64,000 nt of DNA from Cryptomeria japonica. Its lineage: Eukaryota; Streptophyta; Pinopsida; Cupressales; Cupressaceae. The position numbers and the translations under genes are program-made. How positions within the stretch are numbered: position 1 is the first letter of the stretch; each line of letters opens with the position of its first letter. Positions 12,575 to 24,605 of the stretch are shown here, in pieces. The stretch covers positions 97,525,796 through 97,589,795 of the forward strand of contig NC_081412.1 of assembly GCF_030272615.1 (NCBI RefSeq), in the 5' to 3' direction. Below the pieces are notes generated by a model. That model saw only the letters and a list, made by a program, of their open reading frames with translations, was not told where the DNA came from and did no database searches.

Positions 12575-12865
12575 AGAGTTTATTTCTCAACTAATATCCA
12601 GAGAGGGGGGTTTATTTCTTCATGCACATACAGAATTATCTATTCATTCTCAGAAAAAGATTTATTTCTTCACACAGAGAGATTTATTCACAGAGAAAAA
12701 TTTATTTATTCATTCACAGAGAGATTTTGATTCAACTATTACTCACAAAGAGATCTATTTAACTAATAATCACAAAGGAATTTATTTAACTAAAAATCAT
12801 AGAGAGATTTAAAAGAATCACAGAGAGATTTTAAAAATAATCACAGAGAGATTTAAATAATCACG
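12575..12865. repeat. Degenerate tandem repeat, motif CACAGAGAGATTTA
   Basis: About a dozen degenerate units of 15-35 bp based on CACAGAGAGATTTA plus AT-rich filler. The same array is at about 20965-21260 in the other LTR, so it was present when the element inserted. Confidence 0.8.
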
Positions 12866-13671
12866 GGGAGAATAAAGAATGAGATTCAGATTTCCATTCA
12901 AAGGACCAGAGAAATGAATCAGAGGGAGGAATAAAGATTGATCTAATCTAATTCTTAGCAAGGAATTGAAACAAATTCTTTCTTTTTTTTTTTCTTTTAC
13001 TAATCTAATACTCAGAAAGGAATTGAAACAAACTGATCTAATTCTCATCAAGGAATTGAAACTAGATTGATCTAATCTAATTCATAGCAAGAATAAGATG
13101 CATTATTCAAAATAAAATAAAATTGAATTAAAAGAACCTGGATACTTGAAATTGGTGTAGGATCCCCTATGAATCCTTCAATTAGCCTTCCTTGATCCTT
13201 TAAGCTTGAAAAAAAAACCTCCAAAGCAACCTTAGCTATTCTCCAAAATGAAATGTGACTACCAAAAACAAATACTTGAGAGAAGAATTTCTTCAAGGAA
13301 TAACCAACTCCCATTTTTGAAAACTTGCATATCATTTATAAGAAAATTCCCTCTATTCCATTATCTAGAAAATTTAATTAAAAAGGAGATTTTTTCCCAA
13401 TTTTGGACTTCATGCAAATTGATTAGACTTAGTGGAGGAGTTACATGCAAAGTTGTGGAGAATCCTCTAGATGCTTCTTATTCTTCCTACAACATGTGCC
13501 ATAATTGGATGTGGAAAATAAATAAATAAAAATAATGTATATTTTCCATGTGTGTGTATGTATTATTATTTTATCCTTTTATAATATTCATTCAATCATT
13601 TAAATAGCTTATCCAAACATATAATAGAGTTGTATTTTTAAATCCAAAAGTGATAAAGGAGTTTTGTGAAA

Positions 13672-13707
13672 TCCTCCCCCCCTTAATTTGTGCATCGTCC
13701 CGATGCA
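13672..13707 (-). promoter_or_regulatory. G3 polypurine tract with adjacent TGCATCG hairpin
   Basis: On the + strand, CCTCCCCCCCC reads as a purine-rich tract on the minus strand, directly beside the 3' LTR. Just before it in the element's direction (13691-13707) is a perfect 7 bp palindrome, TGCATCG TCC CGATGCA. Confidence 0.8.
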
Positions 13708-13735
13708 CGCATCCAAAAGAGTCTATAGTTCATGA

Positions 13736-14934
13736 TTAAAACAAAAAAGGAAACAACTGCTGCATTTCCTTAGTAACTTCACACGTGGCATTATTTTCAT
13801 CATACTGGTCCCATTGTACTTTGCACTGATCAACCTCTCTGTTGCGCAACTAGCACTGGCACCTCTCCAAGATTTTGAATGGCTCTATCATTATTCCTCC
13901 CATTTCCTGGACCTGTAAAGCATCCCAATTCAAAATGTGTTTCTCATCAGGTACATACTTTTTAAGAAGAGATACATGGAAGACATCATGGATTCAGCTC
14001 AATTGGGGAGGTAAGGTCAACCGGTATGCAACTGGATTAATCCTTCGCAATATTTCAAAGGGTCCAACATAACGAGGTGCAAGCTTAGTTTTTTTCTGAA
14101 ATCTTATGGAACTCTTGTGTGGCCTAACCCTTAGGAAGACTTTCTCTCCCACCTCAAACTCCCTCGGCGTCCTATTTTTGTCTGCATAACTTTTCTGCCT
14201 ATCTGAGGCTTCCTTCAATCTTTGCCTAATTTCCTTAGTTTTCCTCTCCATCTCTTTCAACATATCTGGTCCAACAATTACTCTATCTTCAAGACTATCC
14301 CAACTCAAAGGTGTTCGACATGGTCTACCATACAAAGCTTCGAAAGGTGCCATTCCCAAAGATGTTTGATATGTATTATTGTAAGCAAAATCTACCAGTG
14401 ATAGGTACTCTTCCCATTTCTTCTGTTGGTCCATGCAATACATGTGAAGTAGCCCTTCCATAATCTGATTTGTTCTTTCTGTCTGACTGTCAGTTTCAGG
14501 ATGGTATGCAGTGTTAAAATTTAGTTGAGTTCCTAGAGCTGATTGGAGAGTGGTCCAAAACCTTGAAGTGAATCTAGCATCTCTATCTGATATAATTTTC
14601 TCTAGTATTCCATGCAACCTAAATATTTCCTTAACAAAGCCCCTAGCCAAGGTAGGTGCATCATCCGTTAGGTTCCCTGGTACAAAGTGTGCCACCTTAG
14701 TGAGTTTGTCAATTACCACCATTATTGTATCATGCCTAAAAGGTGACATGGGAAACCCTTGTACAAAATCCATGCTAATAACTTGCCACTTATGTTGAGG
14801 TACATCATGTAACTGTAACAATCCAGCTGGATGTCTATGTTCTACCTCTACTCTTTGACACTCCAAACATTTAGCCGCATACTTGAAAATGTCATTCTTC
14901 ATCCCTTGCCAAAATTATAAATTCTTTAGATCTG
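13736..14934 (-). pseudogene. G3 integrase and chromodomain-like C-terminus
   Basis: Minus-strand reading from the integrase finger (CLECQRVEVEH near 14850) through catalytic residues in ISMDF, ISDRDARFTSRFW and YHPETDSQTE, so the D-D-E triad is kept. A GPFEILRRINPVAYRL stretch follows near 14040. A stop (CGA-type TGA near 13992) splits this from the C-terminus, which continues in frame with IHDVFHVSLLKKY and a VQWDQYDENN stretch resembling a chromodomain. Another TAG is near 13850. The chain ends at TAA near 13736. A further stop sits before the first finger residues (near 14913). Closest relative in the window is G1. Confidence 0.9.
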
Positions 14935-17041
14935 CATAAAGTTTGTTAACTCCTGGGTGCCCTGAATAAGGGGCATTGTGAGCCTCCGACAGGACTACTT
15001 CCCTTAAGTTCCTTGCATTAGGAATATAGATTCTATCATTGTATCTGAGCAACCCATCTTCATCTAATGTATAGCCTTCAATATTAGGATCAGTTGGATC
15101 ATATTCTAAAGTCAATTTGACTTTCTCATACCATGGGTCATGTCCTTGTTCATCCATTACTTGCCTTTTGAAAGAAGTTTTGAATGTTGCTATAGTCATC
15201 AAGTGTCTCCTCCTACTTAAGGCATCTGCCACCCTATTCTCCTTCCCCTTAATATATTCAATTTCAAAATCATATTCACTTAGAAACTCTAACCACCTTC
15301 TTTGTCTGGCATTTAAGTGGGGTTGGGTAAAGATGTACTTTAGTCCTTGGTTATCTAACTTTAACTCAAAGGGCTTCCCTAGTAAGAAGTGTCTCCATTT
15401 TTGTAGGGCATGCACAATCATTGCCAACTCTAAGTCGTGGGGTGCATAATTCACTTCATGAGTCTTTAGCTTTCTGGATTTTTAAGCTACTACCCCTTCA
15501 TCTTGGACAAGTACTCCTCCTAAACCTTCAATAGAAGCATCAGTTATGAATGTGAAGTGTCCATTCAGATCTAGTACCTTTAGAATGGGTGCTGAAGTTA
15601 GTTTCCCTTTCAAAATTTGGAATGCCTTATCACTTTGTTCTGTCCACATAAACCTTTTACCATTCCTTTGTAATGAGCTGATGGGGTTTGCTATCTTAGA
15701 AAATCCTTCCATAAACCTCCTATAGTAACCTACTAGCCCCATAAAGCTTCTTACCTCAGAAACATTTTTAGGGATCAACCATTTTACTATTGCCTTTTTT
15801 TTATCTGGATCAACTGCTATTGCTTCCTCTGATATTATATGCCTAAGGTAGTGAATCTTTTCCTCGAAGAAGGCACATTTTGACAATTTCCCATATAACT
15901 TATGTTCTCTTAACCTTTGCAAAACAATTTGTAGGTGCACTAAATGTTCCTCCTCATTTCTAGAGTAAATCAATATGTCATCCAGAAATACCAAAACAAA
16001 TTTATCCAAGTAGTCATGGAGTACACTATTTATTAGGTTCATAAATGCAGCTAGGGCGTTGGTTACACCAAAAGGAACTACTATGAATTTATAATGCCCA
16101 TATCTAGTCCTAAAGGTTGTCTTCAGAATGTCTTCCTCCTTAATTCTGAGTTGATGGTACCCTGACCGGAGGTTTATCTTTGAGAAAACTGCTGCTCCTT
16201 TCATTTGGTCAAAAAGATCCTCTATGTGAGGTAAGGGATACCTATTCTTTATTGTGACCTTGTTCAACATCCTATAGTCGATGCATAGTCTTAAGGTTCC
16301 ATCCTTCTTCTTAACAAATAAGACTGGCACTCCCCATGGTGATACACTTGGCCTTATTAATCCCTTAGCTAAGAGTTCCTCCAATTGCATTTTGAGGTCT
16401 TGTAATTCAATTGTGTTCATTCGGTAAGGTGCCCTTGATACTGGTTCAGCTCCTGGTAGTACTTCGATAGAAAAGTCAAACTTCCTTTTAGGGAGCAAGC
16501 TGGGTAATTCTTCTAGAAAAACATCCTTGAATTCTTTTAAGAAAGGGGTATTTTCAAAGGTTGGTGTATTTTCCTCTTTTCCTTCATCAATTTCAACCAT
16601 ATAGATTTGGCCTCCTCTTCTTCTTTCCTTCTTTAATTGCATGGCTGATATGGTTTCTATATTAATGGGTTTAAACTTTCCTTGGATTTTGACCTTTTTC
16701 CCCCCATCATCCAAACATTCAACAACTTTGTTATAGCAATCTACATTAGCATGATGGTCTGTTAACCAACTCATTCCTATAGTTACATCATATAATCCTA
16801 GGGGTGCCACATAGAGATCTACCCTTGTTTCAAACTCAGGAAATTGTACCCTTGCCCTCGGCAAACACTTAGTTACTTCCCTAGTTGCCTTATCCCCATA
16901 TTGAACCATCCATGATGACTCCATTTGATTAAATTTTAATGCATATTTTCTTACTAATTTAGGTGAGATGAAACATTTAGATGATCCAGTGTCAATTAAA
17001 ATTGAAATTGGTTGTTCAAATAGTGTACCTGTAGTTTCCAC
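14915..17041 (-). pseudogene. G3 protease, reverse transcriptase and RNase H
   Basis: Reads [10 protein letters not shown] (aspartic protease active site, near 16990), then RT with [16 protein letters not shown], the FLDD active site at 15977-15988 and KCAFF near 15870, then RNase H ([17 protein letters not shown]). One in-frame TAA near 15482 splits RNase H. In the first catalytic RT motif, codon 16172-16174 is AAC, giving FSKINLRSG where G1 has FSKIDLKSG, so the metal-binding aspartate is lost. The protease side is preceded by two stops (near 17075 and 17055) that separate it from gag. Confidence 0.93.
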
Positions 17042-17146
17042 GGGAACATTCTAGTATCTTCCTCTTCAGTTCCTAACTGCTGCATGAATCCTTTGTTGGG
17101 GCCCTTGTTGGGGTTGATTGGCCCTAATCTGTCCTTGCATTCTAGG

Positions 17147-18329
17147 ACATTCTCTAGCAAAATGGTATTCCCCACACATGAAGCATCCACCTGGAGGACC
17201 CCTCCTACCTTGATTCATAGGGGGATCATTCCTTGTTTCATTGGCCCTGGGTGGATAAGTTACCCTGTTCTACTAGTCATTCCTATTATAGCTGCCTCTG
17301 TTATTATTGCCCATGTTATTATTATTATTTCCATTCCTCTGATATTGATTAGGAGGTGGCCTTCTTTCGGAAGAATTATTCCTTTGACCTTTGTTGAAAT
17401 TAGTGTTCCCATTGAATTCCTGCTTCCTTTTAAATGAGTGGTTCCCATTATAGTTCCGCCCTGCTAGTGTTTGAATCTTCCTCTCTTGTCTTAGGGACTT
17501 TTCAAGTACTTCATTCATATTTTTGGGTCCATGCATGTCAACCTCTGCCCCTATGTTGGTATTTAGCCCCAAAATGAACTTCCTTGCTTGGCCTTCTCAT
17601 CTTTTTGGTATATAGGTACATACTTAAGCAATTTGGCAAACTTGTCCCAATATTATTGGACTGATAGGGGCCCTTGATGTAGATTATGGAATTCTATCAC
17701 CTTCTCATCAAAGAACAATTGAGGGAGCCACCTCTCTCGAAAGTGGTGAATAAATTGATCCCATGTGATCGTATCCTTGCAATACCCATTTTGTTCCTTG
17801 GTGTTGGTCCACCAACTAGCTACCTTCCCTGTGAGTTGATAGGAACCCCATAAAGCCTTGGTTGTTTCACTAAAATCTCTTAGTTCAAAATATTTTTCCA
17901 TTTCATTTAACCAATTCTCAGCTCCTTCACCAATTTTCCTCCCATCGAACTTAGGAGGGGTGATCTTCTTCAAGTTCTTGGAGAGTTCCAATATGTTATT
18001 TTCTTTTCTATTACCCATCATATTCCCTTGATTGCTACCAGGGTTTCCATTTTCGGTACCACTTCTATTTTCAAAGCCATTCTACCTTTCCCTAAGGTCT
18101 TGCATTAATTGTTCCAAGAAGTTGATTTTATCTCTTTGTTCAGTTAGAAGGTTGATTATAGCTTCGACCCCATCTACGTTATTTCCTAGGTTGTGTTGAT
18201 CCTCTTCATGGTCTTCCTCATGGTTTTCTTCATGGTTTCCTCATGGCTTTCCTCATGGTTTTCTTTCCTTTGACTCCTAGTACGTCTTCCATTACCCCTT
18301 CCTCTTCCTCTTCCTCTTCCTCTAGCCAT
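17147..18329 (-). pseudogene. G3 Gag (capsid-like domain and zinc knuckle), broken
   Basis: Starts MARGRGRGRGRGNGRRTRSQ at 18329 and holds a retrotransposon-gag domain (LTGKVASWW near 17830, FRERWLPQLF near 17740). It ends with a CCHC knuckle CFMCGEYHFAREC at 17147-17185. The Asn/Gly/Arg-rich stretch at about 17280-17480 is a typical nucleic-acid-binding linker. Breaks: a TAG near 18185, a TAA near 17650 and a frameshift between 17650 and 17572. The low-complexity run near 18190-18270 (TTTCCTCATGG-type repeats) has expanded. Confidence 0.88.
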
Positions 18330-18464
18330 TCTAGGTTTTTACCTGAAAGTTAAATTATGTAGTTAGTTCTTGATTTAGGATTTTAAAATTTAATTTCTAC
18401 TATTGCAAAAACATTCCCTTAGTTATATAAATTGAGTGAGCACAAGGCCTAGATTTGAACCTTT

Positions 18465-18476
18465 GCTCTGATACCA
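18465..18476 (-). promoter_or_regulatory. G3 primer binding site (tRNA-Met type)
   Basis: Minus strand TGGTATCAGAGC, the plant initiator-tRNA-Met complement used by many LTR elements, lies two bases from the end of the 5' LTR (18479). Confidence 0.92.
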
Positions 18477-18589
18477 CATGTAGTAACCCACCATAATTAA
18501 CTCAACAAAATTGACCATTCTTTTTTTTTGTGTTTAATTTAACCATTATGTTTGATTCAATCGCATACTTTGGGCATCCATCCATTTCG

Positions 18590-18775
18590 ATTAGGCATTC
18601 ATCCATCTAAGATGAGCATCTAACCATACGGGTTAGGCATTTATCCATACAGGACATAAGATTTCATCTATCCAATACAGGATAGGCATCTACCCATACA
18701 GGGTAGGCATCTATCCAATCGGGATAGGCATCTACCCATCAGGGTAGGCATCTATCCAATTCGGGATAGGAGGTG
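18590..18775. repeat. Tandem array of ~21 bp units GGCATCTATCCA...GGGATA
   Basis: About nine degenerate units (GGCATCTACCCATACAGGGTA, GGCATCTATCCAATCGGGATA and similar) of 20-24 bp, with one longer unit. Each unit has a small ATCC/GGAT inverted repeat. The equivalent part of the other LTR was removed by G2. Confidence 0.9.
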
Positions 18776-20447
18776 CTCTGGCCAGAGACTTAGACTCATC
18801 GGGACCATTCGGGTCTTGAGCCACTCACTAAGTACTACACTCTTCTAATAGAAGTGCACTGAGGTCGTCATCCTTAGGAGTAATTAAATAACATAATACA
18901 AGCTTGAATTCTGCCTTAGAATTTGGCTTAAAGCCTTGGGAAGTCAAGCGAATCCATACGAGATTCCTTTCGAGTATACATTGAATTACTTTTTCCCATT
19001 TTAATTATCTTTCAAATTAGGATTCTATTCAATCCTTCTATACCAAGCCTAGACCCCACCCACAAACACCTAAGTACGAGGGATAACTCCGTCCTAAGAC
19101 TGCCTACATACCCGCTTCGGCACGAGATCAAGGCGTAAAGTATGTAGTTCTATTTTCTACTCTATGGTTAGATGTAAACTGATTAGTGGGTACACAACCC
19201 TTTCTAGGGTCAATGTCCCAGACAGTTTCTCTACGGTTGCTACCCATGATGGTAGTACTTAAATAAAGGCTCAAGATGGCCTAACAACTACATCCTAACA
19301 CCTATCATGAGCATCACCCTTGACCAAGTTGTCAATCACCAATATCTCTTCAAGATAAAAAAAAAACAATTTCATAAAAGCATTTTACTTAACCAACCCT
19401 AAGGGGGTTTACTATGGTTTATCTCAATGGATGAAAAATCATTTAAAAATTATCTTATTAGATTATCGATCCAAGAGGGATTACCCACCCCTTGGATTTT
19501 AACTTCCAAGTGTCCCTTATTACTCCCCGATAATTTATAGGGATGATGCCACAGATGTCGTTGATGTAGCTTTATTAGGCATTAAGTGCAGTAGTTCAAC
19601 ATGATGACATTACTCGTAAGCGTGACCCAGAGGCATTGTATATACCTAATGCTACTATGTTTTGGTTTCTATCTTCCTTTATTTAGTTTTCTAACTACGA
19701 GCTATGAAAACATCATGCTTGAAAACAATTACTAATTGAATGTCCATAATTTTAATTGATTGAAATAACTACTTGATGAGCTACGTAGAATAAAAACCAT
19801 AACTTGAAATATAGCTTGCATATGAAAACTTGCATATTAATAATTACATGTGTACTTGCATGGAGATGATAACATCAATAAATGTAATTAATCTATAAGT
19901 AATTTGCATGATATAAGAATAGTGTAACTTGTGTGCATGATTAAGTAATCCCGAAAATAGTAATTAATTTAGACCTTTGATTCAAATCATATTAATGTGA
20001 ATTAATTGCTAAAGGCCAACTAAGTGCCCCAATGGATCTTAAATGGATTGAATAACTCTAATTAAGAGAATCTGATTTACAATTATAAAATTTAGTAAGG
20101 ATAAATTAATTATGAACTTGCTACACAATAATCCCCAAATTTTTCTAAGTTAAAATTCAATAACTTAAAATTTATACTAAGGAAAGAATTAACATTTCCT
20201 AAATGTCATTATTAACAACTAAACTTGGAATTTAAACTAAAATAATTAATAGCAATTAACTTGAATTTTAACCCAAGTAATTATTAAAAACTCCAATTGC
20301 AAATTATATAAAAGCTATCTATAAAATAAAATAAGTGATTTTTTTTTTGTTTAAATAGTAAATAGGGGTGGAGGTGGGGACCACGGGTCCCATCACCCCT
20401 GCGGTCCTGCATGCACAGGCCCGCAGGGTTGAGGGGACACCGCGGGC

Positions 20448-20503
20448 CCCTCCATTCCCCCTATGACCACTGTTGTGATAGTGACCGCAGGGGTAGTGGA
20501 GGG
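20448..20503. repeat. GC-rich hairpin in G3 5' LTR
   Basis: Equivalent of 12142-12197. Arms pair over about 24 positions, less perfectly than in the 3' LTR (CTATGACC opposite GACCGCAG). Confidence 0.8.
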
Positions 20504-20629
20504 TACCACTGCCCCCCACTACTCCCCCCCCTGCGGTTACAATAACCGTCGTCCCTGCATAATTTTGGAATGTCGTGCGAGTACTAATTTATATTCACCT
20601 TTTAATAAATTTTAACGTTTGAAATAAAT

Positions 20630-20692
20630 TATATATATATATATATATATATGTATCTATATATATATATATATGTATGTATATATATATAT

Positions 20693-20732
<40 letters not shown>
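20630..20732. repeat. (AT)n microsatellite in G3 5' LTR
   Basis: About 100 bp of AT repeats with a few GTATGTAT variants. It replaces the (TG)n seen at this point in the 3' LTR. Confidence 0.95.
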
Positions 20733-20733
<1 letters not shown>

Positions 20734-20964
20734 ATATATATGAGGATACATTTCCAGATTATTAAATTACATAAGAAGAGCATATAATAGGTATGTGTAT
20801 ATATATAAAACGAAGTCATTAATGTAAGGGTGAGAATAACATTTTAATCCCAGGGAAAATATAACAGAGAAATAACATAAACGAAGAAATAATTTGCTCC
20901 AGCAATGCACAAATTATCAAGAAATAGGCAGATATTTATACAAAGCTCACACAGGGGGATTGAG

Positions 20965-21260
20965 AGTTTATTTCTCAACTAATATCCAAAGAGGGGTATT
21001 TATTTCTTCATGCACAGAGAGATTTATCTATTCATTCTCAGAAAAAGATTTATTTCTTCACACAGAGAGATTTATTCATTGAGAAAAAATTATTTATTCA
21101 TTCACAGAGAGATTTTGATTCAACTATTATTCACAGAGAGATCTATTTAACTAATAATCATAGAGGAATTTATTTAACTAAAAATCACAGAGAGATTTAA
21201 AATAATCACAGAGAGATTTTAAAAATAATCACAGAGGGATTTAAATAATCGTGGGGAGAT
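20965..21260. repeat. Degenerate tandem repeat CACAGAGAGATTTA, 5' LTR copy
   Basis: Same array as at 12575-12865, with small unit differences. Confidence 0.8.
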
Positions 21261-22061
21261 TAAAGAATGAGATTCAGATTTCCATTCGAAGGACCAGAGA
21301 AATGAATCAAAGGGAGGAATAAAGATTGATCTAATCTAATTCTCAGGAAGGAATTGAAACAAATTCTTTTTTTTTCTTTTTTTCTTTTACTAATCTAATA
21401 CTCAGCAGGGAATTGAAACAAAATGATCTAATTTTCATCAAGGAATTGTAACAAGATTGATCTAATCTAATTCGTAGCAAGAATAAGATGCATGATTCAA
21501 AATAAAATAAAACTGAATTAAAAGAATTTGGATACTTGAAATTGGTGTAGGATCCCCTATGAATCCTTCAATTAGCCTTCCTTGATCCTTCAAGCTTGAA
21601 AAAAAAACCTCCAAAGCAACCTTAGCTATTCTCCAAAATGAAATGTGACTACCAAAAACAAATACTTGAGAGAAGAATTTCTTCAAGGAATAACCAACTC
21701 CCATTTTTGAAAACTTGCATATCATTTATAAGAAAATTCCCTCTATTCCATTATCTAGAAAATTTAATTAAAAAGGAGATTCTTTCCCAATTTTGGACTT
21801 CATGCAAATTGATTAGACTTAGTGGAGGAGTTACATGCAAAGTGGTGGAGAATCCTCTAGAAGCTTCTTATTCTTCCTACAACATGTGCCATAATTGGAT
21901 GTGGAAAATAAATAAATAAAAATAAGGTATATTTTCCATGTGTGTGTGTGTGTTATTATTTTATCCTTTTATAATATTCATTCAATCATTTAAATAGCTT
22001 ATCCAAAAATATAATAGAGTTGTATTTTTAAATCCAAAAGTGATAAAGGAGGGTTGTGACA

Positions 22062-22736
22062 ATTTTGTCAAAACTTTGATTTTTTTCTCACCTAAACCAC
22101 CTTGACATCCACATGGTATAGCTCATTCCACTTTCTCGACCCTCCTATATGCTTTAAGTGACAAGGAATACTATTTTTATGAGTTTTGAAGCTCCAAAAT
22201 TACCAAGAAAACAAACTTGCTCAGTTTTTGAAACCTCCACATTAGCATCAACTTTAATACAATTATCAACACTTGAGGCCCCAATTGGCCTTATTCGAAT
22301 TTAAATCTCAACATAAAATTTAGGGCCGACTTCTTCATCAACATTACCCTCAATGATGAATCTGGGGAAAATCATGAGCCATTCTTATCAATCCATGCAA
22401 TGGACTTTTGACAACCCACCCTCAAATCTATTTGCAACATTTGCAAAAAATCAACAAAATATGGTGAACCATCTATTACAACTTCTTGTCGTCTCTCTCC
22501 ATGAAATCCTCAAATTTATTTCCTCTCACAATAGCAACCCTCTCCCAACTATCTCTCTCATTTAATGGAGTGCAGGTACCATCAAATAGGTATTTATCAG
22601 ATGTGTCTTCCTTGAGTGAGGGAAATTCAGGAAGAGAAGAGGAAAGTGAGACATGTAGTAGGTCTAAAAGAGGGAGATCAACTAGAGGTCAAAAATTAGA
22701 AGAAAATTTCATAAACGCATGGATTTTTTTCTTGCT
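22062..22736 (+). other. Sequence upstream of the SET-like relic; weak coding look, no identified gene
   Basis: Between the G3 LTR and the SET-like reading there are short open stretches in different + frames (for example NLFATFAKNQQNMVN near 22430 and RSKRGRSTRGQKLEEN near 22660). They could be the broken N-terminal part of the same gene. I recognise no domain. Confidence 0.4.
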
Positions 22737-23329
22737 CAAGGGGGGTCATGTTCTTATGATGACAAGAGCATAGGCGACATCGAGGTTCCCTTGAGGTATA
22801 AACATCTATAGAAAAAATGGGTACCCAAGGAACTTCCTCCAATAAACACTGATTTTGGTGTTAATAGGAGGATATATCGAATAACACCATCGTCATTACA
22901 TGGTTTGGGCCTATTTTCCATGGATGACATAAAGGTCTATTACAAAAAAATTGTTGAATTGATGGAGTATGTCAGACCCTGTTACAATTACAAAAATTGG
23001 ATGCAGCTAGTTCGATATACACGAAGTATGTGTAGGTATGCATTGTTAGCAAATTATATACAACTAAAAGATAATGATCAAAGTAAAAGAGTGGCTATGT
23101 ACATTGATGGAAGGCCAAAAGCAATAAGGAATATTGCAGGTTTTATAAATAGTACATGACCTGGGTCAACTTATAGGCAACCCAATTGCATATTCAAGAT
23201 GCATAAGGGAAACCGTGTATTCATATGTGCAATAGAATCAATAAGTGCAAGGAAAGAGCTGCTAATCGATTACAATTTGAATCACATAGATACAAACAAA
23301 GTAACTATCATGGGGGTGGTACTTACTTA

Positions 23330-24537
23330 TGTTGGAAATTTGGAGGAATGAATTTTGTGTTGCAATGATGATTGTCATTGATGTCAACACTAGCTACTTT
23401 GGTTGTTTATCGATATCTGGTTGGTCTTGGTAGGATGATTGGTTTCTAGTAGATAAGATCATGTTGATCTAGTATGCTCCGGTATGCTTTGGATTAGATT
23501 TTCTATTCATGCTATCTAGATATATTTTTAGTTAGTTGGTATTGATTTGGTGATCAAATGCTATCTTATATGCTGGTAAACCTGGTTTATTGATTCAGTG
23601 AGGGTTTCATCGACAGAGATTTGTTGAAGATCTTTTGATGAATCTAATAAGTGGTGTTGGTGTGGCATCTAGAAGGTTATCAGGATGTTGATGGTTATCA
23701 TGTTCATGGTCCAGTTGTTCATGGTGTTTCATTTGTCTTATGGTGACCTATTTCAGGTCCGATGTTATTCTGCTAAGCTATGGACCGATTTATGTAACGT
23801 GTGGGTTGATGCTCCCGATGCATTACCAGTTGGATTCATTGATTGGATTATGTTGTTTCGATCTTAGGCCAACTAGGTTGATCATTAGATTGTAGGTTTA
23901 AGTTATGAATTCATTGTATTATCTTTTAGGTGGCCAACCTAATTGTTTAGGTCTCGAGTTGGTATAAATATGATGTAAGCTCTCTTTGTGGATCATGAGA
24001 TCATGTATGGTATGGGGTATGGGATTATCTATATGCGAACAACGTTGTAATCATATGCAGAGTTTTTGGTCAATCATAGGTGATCAAATTGGGTTAGTGG
24101 AAGAGGTTTAAGGCCTCCGGTATGGAGCTTAATTGAAATTGTACTCGGGCATGGGAGATATTATACTTGTAGTTCAATCTTCATCCTGGATTGTTGTCCA
24201 ATGTTTTTTGTAGTCAGTGAGACTCCTTTTGTGATGAGCAGTGTGCTCTAGGCTATTGGCCTTCCTGCATGTGTAGGCCCCTTATTGTAATATTTATTCA
24301 TCTGATCAGTGGATAGATATTGTGGGTCTCCAATCCCATCGTGGTTTTTCCTCTTTGAGGTTTTCAACGTATAAATCTATGGTGTTATGGTGTTCATCTT
24401 TGTGGTTGCATTGTTGCTTATTGTTATATGCTTTTATGTTTACCTATTACTAAGTTGTTGTATTAATAAGGTTAAAATTCTCCTATCTAGTGGAACACTA
24501 ATTCACCCCCCCCTCTCAGTGTTCTTGGATCCCAACA
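23330..24537 (+). repeat. Copia 5' LTR (1208 bp)
   Basis: TGTTGGAAATTTGG ... CCCAACA. Direct partner of 27540-28732. No gene inside. Confidence 0.93.
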
Positions 24538-24539
24538 AT

Positions 24540-24551
24540 TGGTATCAGAGC
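24540..24551 (+). promoter_or_regulatory. Copia primer binding site (tRNA-Met type)
   Basis: TGGTATCAGAGC, two bases after the 5' LTR end. It fixes the strand and the LTR boundary. Confidence 0.95.
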
Positions 24552-24605
24552 CTTGTGCCTCAGAGGAAACCTAACAAATTGAGGGAGATCCTAAATCCAA
24601 AATCC

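Larger units (their letters stand above)
10486..13671 (-). repeat. G3 3' LTR, truncated at its end by G2
   Basis: Matches 18807-22057. In the element's direction it starts at 13671, next to the polypurine tract, and is cut at 10486 where the G2 LTR ends. It contains a (TG)n microsatellite at 12313-12343, a GC-rich block at 12060-12240 with a strong hairpin, and a degenerate CACAGAGAGATTTA array at about 12575-12865. Short ORFs here recur in the other LTR but show no protein-like features. Confidence 0.9.
10486..22061 (-). mobile_element. G3: Ty3/gypsy chromovirus with both LTRs, minus strand, non-functional
   Basis: Two copies of a long sequence (10486-13671 and 18807-22057, roughly 95% alike by eye) bracket a gag-pol region read on the minus strand. 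Next to the right-hand copy is a primer binding site, and next to the left-hand copy is a polypurine tract, so the right copy is the 5' LTR. The left (3') LTR has lost its last 328 bp to the G2 insertion. Internal length is about 4.8 kb. Gag is shifted and has stops, pol has several stops, and RT lacks a catalytic aspartate, so it cannot move on its own. Confidence 0.92.
18479..22061 (-). repeat. G3 5' LTR, complete (3583 bp)
   Basis: In the element's direction it runs from TGTCACAACCC at 22061 to ...GGGTTACTACA at 18479, with TG/CA ends. The first 328 bp on the + strand (18479-18806) are not in the other LTR and include a tandem array. Other contents mirror the 3' LTR. No host gene is inside. 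Confidence 0.9.

Noticed and set aside
13072-13529. ORFs present in both G3 LTRs (also 21462-21919), which might suggest a conserved LTR gene
   Set aside because: They recur only because the LTRs are copies of each other; both strands are open and no domain is seen.
20595-20819. ORF coding for Tyr-Ile repeats
   Set aside because: Translation of the (AT)n microsatellite.
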